Source: Ascidiaceihabitans sp039975415 (GTDB lineage Bacteria > Pseudomonadota > Alphaproteobacteria > Rhodobacterales > Rhodobacteraceae). Taken from it: a DNA stretch of 64,000 bases. This document shows, piece by piece, positions 54,012 through 62,882 of this stretch. The notes under the pieces are model-generated. The model was not told the DNA's origin. It made no database searches and was given only the letters and a program-made list of their open reading frames with translations. The translations under genes and the position numbers were made by a program. The stretch lies in the NCBI RefSeq assembly GCF_039975415.1, contig NZ_JBDWHD010000004.1. The stretch is one strand, 5' to 3'. The first letter of the stretch is position 1. Every line of letters starts with the position of its first letter.

Positions 54012-55011
54012 AGCGGATCCTCGGGTCGAGCACGCCGTAAAGGACGTCTGCGATCAGGTTGAAAAGCACGATCAGGATCGCGAAGATAAAGGCCAGGGTT
54101 TGAACCGTGGGCAGGTCGTTGGACAGCAGTGCACGAATGAACATGTCGCCGATGCCCGAGACACCAAAGACCACTTCGGTGATGATTGCGCCGCCAAAGA
54201 TGGCAGGGATGCCCAAAGCGATGACAGTGATCACCGGGATCATGGAATTGCGCACGACATGCACCATGACCACAACCGCCTCGGACAAGCCTTTGGACCG
54301 CGCTGTGCGCACATAGTCCTGGTTCAGGTTGTCCAGCACAGAGGCCCGCATATAGCGGCTGATCTGGGCCGTGGTTTGCAGCGCAAGCACCATCACGGGC
54401 AGGATCATTTGCTGGAACTGCACTTTGAAGCTGGCCCAGTCCTCAACCACGTGGGTGGTGTCGTACAGCAGGGGCACCCATCCCAGTTGCACCGCAAATA
54501 TGATGCCCAACAAAGGTCCGGTGAAAAACGGTGGCACGGAAAAGCCGATCATGGTGATGAATGTACCCGATTGATCAAAGACCGAATACTGGCGGTAGGC
54601 TGAATAAATGCCCACAGGGATCGAAATCAGCACGCCCACAACATAGGCCATGCCCACAACCCAGAATGTCTGGGGCAGGCGTTGCACGACCACATCCATG
54701 ACCGGACCACGCCACTGCCATGAGATCACGCGTTGTTTGCCTTCGGAAAACTCCGTTCCGAAGAAGTAATCAAAGGCAACTTGCGGTTCGATCCAGAAGA
54801 ACTGGATCAGCCATTTGTAGTATTGCACATAGATAGGCTCACCCAAACCAAGGGCTTCGCGCATCTTCTGTTTCACCTCTGGAGGCACGGTCAAAGGCAC
54901 TTGCGCCATCGGATCACCGGGGGCGAGCTGCAACAGTAAAAAAATGATAAGGCTGATAAACAAAAGCGTCGGGATCGACAGAAGCAGTCGTCGGATCGTG
55001 AAGGTCAGCAT
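54004..55011 (-). CDS. Peptide ABC transporter permease (OppB/DppB type)
   Basis: A 335-aa permease with six membrane helices. The N-terminal LTFTIRRLLLSIPTLLFISLIIFLL and the coupling loop YVRTARSKGLSEAVVVMVHVVRNSMIPVI identify the OppB/DppB type. It is the middle gene of the minus-strand transporter operon, separated from the binding-protein gene by 86 bases that contain a strong hairpin. Confidence 0.93.
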   Translation of the reverse strand: MLTFTIRRLLLSIPTLLFISLIIFLLLQLAPGDPMAQVPLTVPPEVKQKMREALGLGEPIYVQYYKWLIQFFWIEPQVAFDYFFGTEFSEGKQRVISWQWRGPVMDVVVQRLPQTFWVVGMAYVVGVLISIPVGIYSAYRQYSVFDQSGTFITMIGFSVPPFFTGPLLGIIFAVQLGWVPLLYDTTHVVEDWASFKVQFQQMILPVMVLALQTTAQISRYMRASVLDNLNQDYVRTARSKGLSEAVVVMVHVVRNSMIPVITVIALGIPAIFGGAIITEVVFGVSGIGDMFIRALLSNDLPTVQTLAFIFAILIVLFNLIADVLYGVLDPRIRYD

Positions 55012-55048
55012 GCGCGGCGCCTTTGTGCGTCAGTCTTTTTATGGGAAA

Positions 55049-55076
55049 GGGTTGGGACGCACACGCGCCCCAACCC
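55049..55076 (-). promoter_or_regulatory. Intercistronic hairpin between binding-protein and permease genes
   Basis: GGGTTGGG and CCCAACCC form a perfect 8-base stem with further GC pairing inside; a short T/C run follows on the minus strand. Such hairpins after a binding-protein gene usually stabilise its mRNA and reduce transcription into the permeases. A second palindrome TAAGGCA-GA-TGCCTTA (55085-55100) covers the end of the binding-protein gene, including its stop codon. Confidence 0.55.
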
Positions 55077-55097
55077 ATGGATCATAAGGCAGATGCC

Positions 55098-56819
55098 TTA
55101 TTCGCCTATACGGTACCAGTCTGCAACATTCCACAGCTCTGAATCGAACACGTTCAAGCGAACGCCACCCAATGTGACGGCATGGCCGGACACACGACCA
55201 CGATCGACCAAAGGTACGATTGTGTTGCTTTCTTTCGTCAGCATGTCGTTCATTTTACGTGCGATTTTGCCGCGCTCTTCCAAGTCGCCTGTTGTGGCAA
55301 GCTTGTCGATCAGTGCGTCATATTCTGGATCGCAGAAGCGGTTGATGTTTTCACCCTGCCACTGGCTGTCTGGTTTTGGCTCATTGCCGCAACGGTAGGC
55401 TGCCAGATAGGCTTGCGGGTCTGTACCATCAAACACGTTCGCGTACATTTCAACGTCCGCATAGAACTTTTGGAACGTGTCAGGCGAACCTGGGTCACCA
55501 CCAAAGAACACGGAACCGTCCAGGTTGCGCAATTCGGTTTCAACGCCGATTTCGCTCCAGGATTGTTTGATCAGGGCTTGGAAGTCCTGACGCACAGCGT
55601 TTGTGGATGTTTGATACAGCAAGGACAGCTTCATGCCGTCTTTGTCGCGGATGCCGTCGCCGTCTGTGTCAGTCCAACCGGCTTCGTCCAGCAGCGCACG
55701 TGCGCCGTCCAGATCCTGTGTCAGGCATTCCGTGTTGTCGGACGCGTAGATCGCAGGTGCAGGCACCAGATTACATGTTGGGCGACCCGCGTCACCGTAG
55801 CCGACTTCAACCAGCAATTCGCGGTCGATGGCGATAGACAAAGCTTTGCGCACACGACCATCGCTGAGGATCGGGTGAGGTTCGGCAACTGTTGCGCGCG
55901 TTTCTGGCGGCAGGTCAGGCGACGGGTTTGTCAGGTTCATTTCCAGACGCTCAACCAACGCACCGAATGCGGACACAGGCACACCTTTGCCGCCTTCAGC
56001 CATTTTGGCGATGACGTCGGGTGCCAGTTGCAGGTTCCAGCCGTAATCAAATTCGCCTGTTTCCATGACCGCACGACCAGAGGCTTCGGCAGAACCGCCA
56101 CCTTTGAACGTGACAGAAGCAAAGGCAGGTTTGCCCGCTTCACGGTAGTTTTCGTTCGCAACCATCGTGATCACATCATTCGGTTTGAAGTCTGTGACGA
56201 CAAACGGGCCTGTGCCGATGGGGCCAAAGTTGGCGTCTGTGCATTCAGGTGCGCGTGCACCCATGCAGTCTGCAAACTGTGCCGCTTGGATAATCGGGGA
56301 CTGACCGCCCATGAAGGGACCATAGGGGTTTGGCTTGGGCTGATCGAATGTGACTTTGATGGTCAGATCGTCCAAGGCTTCAACGCTTGTGACACCGTCA
56401 AATTTGGCACCCTGGGCGCAACCGCCTTCTGGGTCCATGCAATATTCAGCCGTGAATTTGACGTCGGCGGATGTCACGGGCGTGCCATCGGACCATTTCA
56501 GGCCCTCTTTCAGCTTCCATGTGATGGATGTCAGATCTTCGGACACGCCACCATTGCCAACTGTCGGAATTTCTTGCGCCAGAAACGGCACAGGGTTGCC
56601 GTCGGGGTCGTAGCGGCCCAGCGGTTCGACCACCAGCGAAGACGATTCGATGTCTTTGGTGCCGCCCGATAGATAAGGGTTCAGGATGGAAGGGGCCTGC
56701 CAATAGATGATGCGCACTTCGCCATCGCGGCCGCGTTCACCTTCGTGGCCGTCTGCATAAGCCATAGGCGCCATCGCACCCATAGCTGTTGCAGCAAGCA
56801 AGAGGGATTTGAGTTTCAT
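55098..56819 (-). CDS. Periplasmic peptide-binding protein (SBP family 5)
   Basis: A 573-aa secreted binding protein of the DppA/OppA type. A signal peptide (MKLKSLLLAATAMGAMAPMAYA) precedes the mature part DGHEGE. The SBP-5 pattern WKLKEGLKWSDGTPVTSADVKFTAEYC and the later VRKALSIAIDRELLVEVGYGDAG are visible. The start at 56819 has GGAG seven bases upstream; two earlier in-frame ATGs are less likely. It heads the transporter operon and is divergent from the ATPase gene. Confidence 0.93.
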   Translation of the reverse strand: MKLKSLLLAATAMGAMAPMAYADGHEGERGRDGEVRIIYWQAPSILNPYLSGGTKDIESSSLVVEPLGRYDPDGNPVPFLAQEIPTVGNGGVSEDLTSITWKLKEGLKWSDGTPVTSADVKFTAEYCMDPEGGCAQGAKFDGVTSVEALDDLTIKVTFDQPKPNPYGPFMGGQSPIIQAAQFADCMGARAPECTDANFGPIGTGPFVVTDFKPNDVITMVANENYREAGKPAFASVTFKGGGSAEASGRAVMETGEFDYGWNLQLAPDVIAKMAEGGKGVPVSAFGALVERLEMNLTNPSPDLPPETRATVAEPHPILSDGRVRKALSIAIDRELLVEVGYGDAGRPTCNLVPAPAIYASDNTECLTQDLDGARALLDEAGWTDTDGDGIRDKDGMKLSLLYQTSTNAVRQDFQALIKQSWSEIGVETELRNLDGSVFFGGDPGSPDTFQKFYADVEMYANVFDGTDPQAYLAAYRCGNEPKPDSQWQGENINRFCDPEYDALIDKLATTGDLEERGKIARKMNDMLTKESNTIVPLVDRGRVSGHAVTLGGVRLNVFDSELWNVADWYRIGE

Positions 56820-56917
56820 GTCATACTCCATGTTGGACACTTTTCGTGCCGTTGAATGTCACGGTTGTCCGCGAACATTTTTGACCTTTGGGAATAAAGA
56901 CGCTTCAACTGCGATGC

Positions 56918-56933
56918 TTAACCTTACGGTTAA
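56918..56933. promoter_or_regulatory. Palindromic operator candidate
   Basis: TTAACC and GGTTAA form a perfect 6-base inverted repeat separated by TTAC. Its position in the divergent control region suggests a dimeric repressor or activator site for the transporter genes. The regulator is not in the window, and the site could be chance. Confidence 0.4.
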
Positions 56934-57051
56934 ATTCAGTTTTTGCCTGTTCCCCCACAAGCCGATCATCCTATCGAAACAGGTTTGTGAAAAAAAGCAA
57001 GTGCTGTCGTGCGGGAAATGCTGCGAAACCACGCGTTACTCGGGTTGGTGT

Positions 57052-57081
57052 TTGACACTGTCTAAGAAACGGTCGTAGCGT
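57052..57081 (+). promoter_or_regulatory. Candidate promoter for the ATPase-amidohydrolase operon
   Basis: TTGACA (57052-57057) is a perfect -35 box. TAGCGT (57076-57081) lies 18 bases on and retains the T-A...T pattern of a -10 box. The pair is about 40 bases before the ATPase start. Confidence 0.35.
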
Positions 57082-57121
57082 CGCGTACCATTGATTTTTC
57101 CAAAGACCTTGAGGACATAGG

Positions 57122-58969
57122 ATGCTCGATACGGCCGACGCGGCGCAACCGGCACAAACCATTGCAGAAATTGAAGGTTTGCGGGTCGAATTTCAAACCA
57201 AAGACGGGCCGGTGGTCGGTGTCAAAGACGTGTCTTTCAACATCAAATCGGGCGAAACGGTCTGCGTTGTCGGAGAATCAGGGTCGGGTAAGTCGGTGTC
57301 GTCGCTGTCTTTGATGCGTCTGGTAGAGTTCGGCGGCGGCAAAATTGCGGGTGGGCGCCTGTTATTTGATCGTAAGGATCAAGACAAAGTCGATTTAGCC
57401 GACATCGACCCCGAGATTATGCGTGGCATTCGTGGCAACGAGATCGGCATGATCTTCCAAGAACCCATGACGGCGCTCAACCCCGTGTTTACGGTCGGGC
57501 GTCAATTGACGGAAGGGCTGCGCCTGCATCGCGGCATGTCCAAATCCCAAGCCAACACGCGCGCCCTTGAGCTGATGCGTCAGGTGCGGATCCCTGAACC
57601 CGAACGTCGCCTAAAGCAATATCCGCATGAATTGTCAGGTGGTATGCGCCAGCGTGTTGTCATTGCCATTGCGCTTGCCTGTGAGCCGCGCCTGCTGATT
57701 GCGGATGAACCGACCACAGCACTTGATGTGACCATTCAGGCCGAAATTCTGGCCCTGATGGATCGGTTGAAGCGCGAAACAGGTACGGCCGTGATGTTCA
57801 TTACCCATGACATGGCGGTGGTGGCCCAAATGGCGGATCGGGTTGTCGTCATGTTCCGCGGCGAGAAGGTCGAAGAAGGCACTGTTGAAGAAATTTTCGA
57901 GAATCCGCAGCATCCCTACACAAAATCGCTTTTGGCAGCGGTCCCCAAGCTGGGCGAAATGACCGGCAAAGAATATCCGGAACCCATGGTCTTGATGAAC
58001 AGCCGCAATCCGTCGGCGGGTGTCCCCATCAAAGGCACAGATGAAGTGCTGCTAGAGGTGAAAAACCTGACGACGCGCTTCCCGGTGAAAGGCGGGTTTT
58101 TCCGGCGCACTGTCGCCAATGTTCACGCCGTTGAGGATTTGTCATTTTCCATCAACAAGGGGCAAACCTTAAGTCTTGTAGGCGAATCTGGGTGCGGCAA
58201 ATCTACAGCGGGCCGATCCATTTTGCGGCTGGTTGAACCGCAGGCGGGTTCGATCAAAGTGGGCGACACCGACATCATGGCGCTGAGCCACAAAGATCTG
58301 CGCGACAGCCGTCTGGATATGCAGATGATCTTTCAGGATCCATTTGCAAGCCTGAACCCGCAAATGCAGTTGTCCGATCAGGTTGCGGAACCCATCCATA
58401 ACTTTGGCACTTTAAAAGGGGCCGCCATCCAACAACGCGTTGAGATGCTGTTTGACCGTGTGGAACTGCCGCGCAGCTTTATGCGCCGCTTCCCGCATGA
58501 ATTGTCCGGTGGCCAACGTCAGCGCGTGGCGATTGCGCGGGCACTGGCTTTGAACCCCAAGCTGATTATCGCAGACGAAGCCGTGTCGGCGCTGGATGTT
58601 TCGGTGCAGGCACAGGTTTTGAACCTGATGATGGAATTGCAATCCGAACTGGATTTGTCGTTTCTGTTTATTTCACATGACATGGCAGTTGTTGAACGGG
58701 TCAGTCACAATGTGGGTGTTATGTATTTGGGGCGGATCGTTGAAATGGGGCCACGTGCCGCTGTTTTCGAGAACCCGCAACATCCCTACACCCAAGCCTT
58801 GATGAAAGCGGTACCCATTGCGGATCCGCGAAAGCGCAAAGACGAAAAAGATCTGAATTTTAAGCCGATCCCGTCACCGATCCACGGGCTGGATTACACT
58901 GCTGAACCGTCGGTCTACAAAGAAGTCTCGCCGGGTCACCAAGTGCTTTTGACGGACAGCGGATACTGA
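57122..58969 (+). CDS. Fused peptide ABC transporter ATPase (DppD-DppF type)
   Basis: A 615-aa protein with two complete ATP-binding cassettes. The first has Walker A GESGSGKS (residues 51-58) and signature LSGGMRQRVVIAIALA. The second has Walker A GESGCGKS (354-361) and signature LSGGQRQRVAIARAL. Each ends in the oligopeptide-transporter C-terminal motif near ENPQHPYT, which distinguishes Opp/Dpp ATPases. In E. coli these are two separate subunits. It powers the transporter encoded on the opposite strand. Confidence 0.95.
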   Translation: MLDTADAAQPAQTIAEIEGLRVEFQTKDGPVVGVKDVSFNIKSGETVCVVGESGSGKSVSSLSLMRLVEFGGGKIAGGRLLFDRKDQDKVDLADIDPEIMRGIRGNEIGMIFQEPMTALNPVFTVGRQLTEGLRLHRGMSKSQANTRALELMRQVRIPEPERRLKQYPHELSGGMRQRVVIAIALACEPRLLIADEPTTALDVTIQAEILALMDRLKRETGTAVMFITHDMAVVAQMADRVVVMFRGEKVEEGTVEEIFENPQHPYTKSLLAAVPKLGEMTGKEYPEPMVLMNSRNPSAGVPIKGTDEVLLEVKNLTTRFPVKGGFFRRTVANVHAVEDLSFSINKGQTLSLVGESGCGKSTAGRSILRLVEPQAGSIKVGDTDIMALSHKDLRDSRLDMQMIFQDPFASLNPQMQLSDQVAEPIHNFGTLKGAAIQQRVEMLFDRVELPRSFMRRFPHELSGGQRQRVAIARALALNPKLIIADEAVSALDVSVQAQVLNLMMELQSELDLSFLFISHDMAVVERVSHNVGVMYLGRIVEMGPRAAVFENPQHPYTQALMKAVPIADPRKRKDEKDLNFKPIPSPIHGLDYTAEPSVYKEVSPGHQVLLTDSGY

Positions 58970-58970
58970 T

Positions 58971-60137
58971 ATGATCCTACGAATGGCGCCGCTGGACCTG
59001 ATGACCAAGCTTATCAGTTTTCCAACGGTCAGCAGCGAAACCAATCTGCCTTTGATCGGTTGGGTGGAAGATTATCTATCGTCTCACGGGATCACGGCAC
59101 ATAGGTGGCCGGACCCGGACCAACCCCATAAGGCGGCTTTGTTCGCCCATGTCGGCCCGGACGTCGAAGGGGCGGTGGTGTTGTCGGGCCACACGGACGT
59201 GGTCCCTGTCGAAGGCCAGCCATGGGACACCGACCCTTGGACCGTGGTAGAGGCGAAGGGGCGCTATTACGGCCGCGGTACCTGTGACATGAAAGGCTAC
59301 GATGCGCTGGCGATCTGGGCGCTGGTCGAGGCGCATTATGCTGAATTGCGCACGCCGATGCAGCTTGCACTCAGCTTTGACGAAGAGGTCGGTTGCACGG
59401 GTGCGCCGCCTATGATCCGGGCCATGCAAGGAGTGGTGCCCAAGGGCCGCACAGTTATTGTGGGTGAGCCGTCGATGATGAAAGCCGTCACAGGCCATAA
59501 GGGGGGCAATGCATGGCGCACCCATGTGATCGGGTTCGAGATGCATTCGTCTTTGCAAGACCGCTCTGTCAGCGCCATTCATGAAGCAGCCCGTTTGATC
59601 GGTTGGGCCAACGATATGAACGAAGCGGCTGCCGCGGCCACGCCGGGGCCATTGGCAGCAAAGTTCGATCCGCCCTTCACCACCTGGCACGTGGGCACCA
59701 TTCAAGGCGGTACGGCCGACAACATCACGGCCAAGGACTGCCATTTCAACATGGGATACCGGGCTGTGCCAGGCGACGACACGGACGCGTTGGACAAGGC
59801 ATGGCTGGATAAGGTCGCGCAAGTTGAAGCCGCAATGAAAAGGATCCGCCCCGAGGCGGAGATCAGATTGACCCCGAAGTTTGCTGTGCCGCCTTTGTTG
59901 CCAGAAGATATGGGGCGCGCTGAGACTTTGGCCCGGGCGTTGACCGGTGACAATGGGTCCCATGTTGTCAGCTATGGCACTGAAGCGGGGCAGTTTCAGG
60001 ACGCTGGTTATTCCGCCGTGGTCTGTGGTCCCGGTGACATCGCACAAGCGCACCAGCCCAACGAATTCATCGAAGTGACACAATTCGAGGCGGGCCATCA
60101 GTTCATGCGCGATCTGGTGACGCGCCTTTGTCAGTGA
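58971..60137 (+). CDS. argE: ArgE-like M20 acetylornithine deacetylase
   Basis: A 388-aa metallopeptidase of the M20 family. Metal ligands are seen in SGHTDVVPVEGQPW (His, Asp) and GRGTCDMKGYDA (Asp), with the catalytic and metal Glu pair in FDEEVGCTG, and a dimerisation domain in the middle. The pattern fits ArgE, which removes the acetyl group from N-acetylornithine. The peptide-uptake context suggests it may instead act on other N-acyl amino acids. It begins one base after the ATPase stop; an ATG four codons on is an alternative start. Confidence 0.82.
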   Translation: MILRMAPLDLMTKLISFPTVSSETNLPLIGWVEDYLSSHGITAHRWPDPDQPHKAALFAHVGPDVEGAVVLSGHTDVVPVEGQPWDTDPWTVVEAKGRYYGRGTCDMKGYDALAIWALVEAHYAELRTPMQLALSFDEEVGCTGAPPMIRAMQGVVPKGRTVIVGEPSMMKAVTGHKGGNAWRTHVIGFEMHSSLQDRSVSAIHEAARLIGWANDMNEAAAAATPGPLAAKFDPPFTTWHVGTIQGGTADNITAKDCHFNMGYRAVPGDDTDALDKAWLDKVAQVEAAMKRIRPEAEIRLTPKFAVPPLLPEDMGRAETLARALTGDNGSHVVSYGTEAGQFQDAGYSAVVCGPGDIAQAHQPNEFIEVTQFEAGHQFMRDLVTRLCQ

Positions 60138-60216
60138 GACGGCGCGCTTGGCTTCACCAAGACGCCCCGCCCACCGACCCACGCCACGTCCTTTAGGATC
60201 ACAAACAGGTAAAACA

Positions 60217-61560
60217 GTGAAATTCCCGATCTCAGAAGCCACCCCTATTACGTATCCCGGTCCCGTCCCAACGGAAGCGGACGTTGTTGTGATTGGTGCC
60301 GGTGTCATTGGCGTATGCACGGCACTTTTTCTAGCGCAGGACGGACACAAGGTCGCGCTGCTGGAAAAGGGCCGCATCGCGTGTGAACAATCCAGCCGCA
60401 ATTGGGGGTGGATTCGGCAGCAAGGGCGCGACCCCGATGAACTGCCTATCACAGCCGAAGCCAACCGTTTGTGGCGTGAACTGGCAACCCAAACCAATAT
60501 CGACATTGGTTTGGTGCAAGGTGGTGTGACCTATCTGGCAGAAACGACCGAAGAAATGGAGACCTATGCAAACTGGTTGCCACACGCCAAAACACATGGC
60601 GTCGACAGTAGACTGTTGAGCGACGCGGAGATTGCGCAGGTGTTTCCTGGGATTTCGCGTCGGTTTGCAGGTGCGCTCCATACACCCAGCGACATGCGCG
60701 CAGAGCCTTGGGTGACGGTGCCCGCTTTGGCCGGAATAGCGGCCCGCGCAGGTGTTGCAATTGTTGAAAACTGTGCAGTGCGATGTCTGGACCGCGAAGC
60801 GGGCCGTGTCAGTGGCGTTGTGACCGAAGCAGGCGTTGTAAAAACAACACAGGTTGTTTTGGCAGCGGGGGCGTGGTCATCCCTGTTTTTGCGCAACGAA
60901 GGAATATCGCTTCCACAGTTAAGTGTCCGCGCCACAGTGGCCGCGACCCACCCCTTGGCACATCTTTCGCAAGGGGCTGCAGCTGCTGAAAACGTCGCGT
61001 TTCGTCCACGTAGCGACGGCGGGTATTCGCTGGCGGCTGGCGGGTTTCATGAGCTGTTTGTTGGTCCGGATGCGTTTCGCGCATTGCCAAAATTTTTAAC
61101 GCAACTGAAACAGGATCCCTTTGGAACCCGTTTCTTGCCCAAAGCGCCCAAAGGATTTCCGGATGCGTGGGGTACAAAACGCAAATGGACAGGCGATGCG
61201 CAAAGCCCATTTGAGGACATGCGTGTCCTTAACCCATTGCCAAACAAGAAAAAACTGACTGACTTGTGTCGTAACTTCGCAGCATTGTTTCCCGAAATGG
61301 GCGATGTCACACTGAAAACGGCCTGGGCGGGAATGATCGATACGATGCCTGATGTGGTGCCTGTGATGGACCGCGTCGACGCCCTGCCGGGGTTGACCAT
61401 TGGAACCGGGTTTAGCGGTCACGGGTTTGGGATCGGACCGGGGGCGGGCAAAGTGCTGGCAGGGCTGGTCACTGGTGCAGATGTGGCGCATGATCTGACA
61501 CGATTCAGGTTGAGCCGCTTTTCGGATGGCTCCCCCATGGACATCGGCCCCTCTGTTTAG
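60217..61560 (+). CDS. FAD-dependent oxidoreductase (D-amino acid dehydrogenase-like)
   Basis: A 447-aa flavoprotein of the DAO/glycine-oxidase type. The FAD motif VVIGAGVIGVCTALFLA lies at about residues 22-38, then EKGRIACEQSSRNWGW, and near the C-terminus GTGFSGHGFGIGPGAGK. It would oxidise a D- or N-methyl amino acid with transfer of electrons to quinone or oxygen. The GTG at 60217 is preferred because the upstream extension has no family similarity. Cotranscribed with argE, after an 80-base gap. Confidence 0.82.
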   Translation: MKFPISEATPITYPGPVPTEADVVVIGAGVIGVCTALFLAQDGHKVALLEKGRIACEQSSRNWGWIRQQGRDPDELPITAEANRLWRELATQTNIDIGLVQGGVTYLAETTEEMETYANWLPHAKTHGVDSRLLSDAEIAQVFPGISRRFAGALHTPSDMRAEPWVTVPALAGIAARAGVAIVENCAVRCLDREAGRVSGVVTEAGVVKTTQVVLAAGAWSSLFLRNEGISLPQLSVRATVAATHPLAHLSQGAAAAENVAFRPRSDGGYSLAAGGFHELFVGPDAFRALPKFLTQLKQDPFGTRFLPKAPKGFPDAWGTKRKWTGDAQSPFEDMRVLNPLPNKKKLTDLCRNFAALFPEMGDVTLKTAWAGMIDTMPDVVPVMDRVDALPGLTIGTGFSGHGFGIGPGAGKVLAGLVTGADVAHDLTRFRLSRFSDGSPMDIGPSV

Positions 61561-61658
61561 GCCCCATCGGTCCAGAACCGCCAAATCAAGGTCCGACAGG
61601 TTAGGGCGTATCACATAAGGGCCTTTTCCATCGGGGGCCGCATTTTACAGGAGATACT

Positions 61659-62828
61659 ATGCCGATCAAAAACCGTTTTGCCGAAACCCATGCCGACATC
61701 ACAGCATGGCGCAGGCATTTGCACGAGATTCCCGAACTTGATTTCGATTTGTTCGAGACCTCGAAATTCGTAGAAGAGCGTCTGCGCAGTTTTGGCATCA
61801 CTGACATCACGACAGGTGTGGCGAAAACCGGTTTGGTTGCTGTGATCAAAGGCAAAACCGACACAAAAGGCCGTGTGATCGGGTTGCGCGCCGATATGGA
61901 TGCATTGCCAATCGAGGAAGCGACGGGGCTGGATTATGCCTCAAAGACCTCTGGCAAAATGCACGCTTGTGGTCATGACGGACACACTGCGATGCTGTTG
62001 GGGGCGGCGCAATATCTGGCAGAGACCCGTAATTTTGACGGGACAGCTGTGCTTTTGTTCCAACCGGCCGAAGAGGGCGGCGGCGGCGGCCGTGTGATGG
62101 TTGAAGAAGGCGTCATGGATCGCTTTGGTGTTCAAGAAGTCTACGGCATGCATAATATGCCCGGACTGAAGGCGGGAGAATTTGCGATTTGCAAAGGGCC
62201 TTTGCTGGCGGCGACTGATGAATTTGTGCTGACAATCACGGGGCAGGGTGGCCATGCCGCTGCCCCGCATGAGGCGGTTGATCCAAATGTGGCGTCTGCC
62301 CATGTGATCTTGGGGGTGCAAAGCATCGCATCACGTATCACGGACCCTTTGAAACAGGTTGTGGTGTCGATATGCGCACTGCATTCTGACACCGACGCCC
62401 ACAATGTGATCCCGCAATCGGTCACCATGCGTGGCACTGTGCGGACCTTGGATGCGGGTGTGCGCGATGTGGCTGAAACCAGCTTGAAACGGATTGTGGA
62501 GGCCACGGCGCAGGCCCATGGGTGTAAAGCCAATATCGCTTATGTGCGCGGATATCCTGTGACCGTGAACGCCGACGAAAACACCGATTACGCCGCCGAA
62601 GCCGCAGCCGCGGTGGCGGGGTCGGTGATTACCGATACGCCACCGATCATGGCGGGCGAAGACTTTTCCTATATGCTGGAAGCCCGCCCCGGCGCCTACA
62701 TCATGGTGGGCAACGGAGAAGAGGGCGCAACGGTGCACCACCCGGCATACGACTTTGACGACGATACCATTCCAGCCGGATGTAGCTGGTTTGCAGAAAT
62801 GATTGAACGGCGCATGCCTGCGGCGTAA
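61659..62828 (+). CDS. HipO-like M20 aminoacylase/hippurate hydrolase, copy 1
   Basis: A 389-aa amidohydrolase that would cleave N-acyl amino acids. It has the M20D signatures GLRADMDALPIEE, MHACGHDGHTAMLLGAAQYL (metal-binding Cys and His), PAEEGGGGGRVM (Glu metal ligand) and MAGEDFSYMLE. It is followed by a close paralogue 54 bases on. The pair probably processes imported acylated amino acids or dipeptides; the acyl specificity is unknown. Confidence 0.9.
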   Translation: MPIKNRFAETHADITAWRRHLHEIPELDFDLFETSKFVEERLRSFGITDITTGVAKTGLVAVIKGKTDTKGRVIGLRADMDALPIEEATGLDYASKTSGKMHACGHDGHTAMLLGAAQYLAETRNFDGTAVLLFQPAEEGGGGGRVMVEEGVMDRFGVQEVYGMHNMPGLKAGEFAICKGPLLAATDEFVLTITGQGGHAAAPHEAVDPNVASAHVILGVQSIASRITDPLKQVVVSICALHSDTDAHNVIPQSVTMRGTVRTLDAGVRDVAETSLKRIVEATAQAHGCKANIAYVRGYPVTVNADENTDYAAEAAAAVAGSVITDTPPIMAGEDFSYMLEARPGAYIMVGNGEEGATVHHPAYDFDDDTIPAGCSWFAEMIERRMPAA

Positions 62829-62882
62829 ACACGGCGATTTTTTGAAAGCGCCCCAGACAAGACACCACAAAAAGAGATTCCT

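Larger units (their letters stand above)
56820..57121. other. Intergenic control region between the two halves of the transporter locus
   Basis: This 302-base gap lies between the divergently transcribed binding-protein and ATPase genes and must contain both promoters. It includes a palindrome (56918-56933) and a candidate promoter (57052-57081), each listed separately. It is visibly AT-richer than the flanking genes. No open frame of note was seen. Confidence 0.5.
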
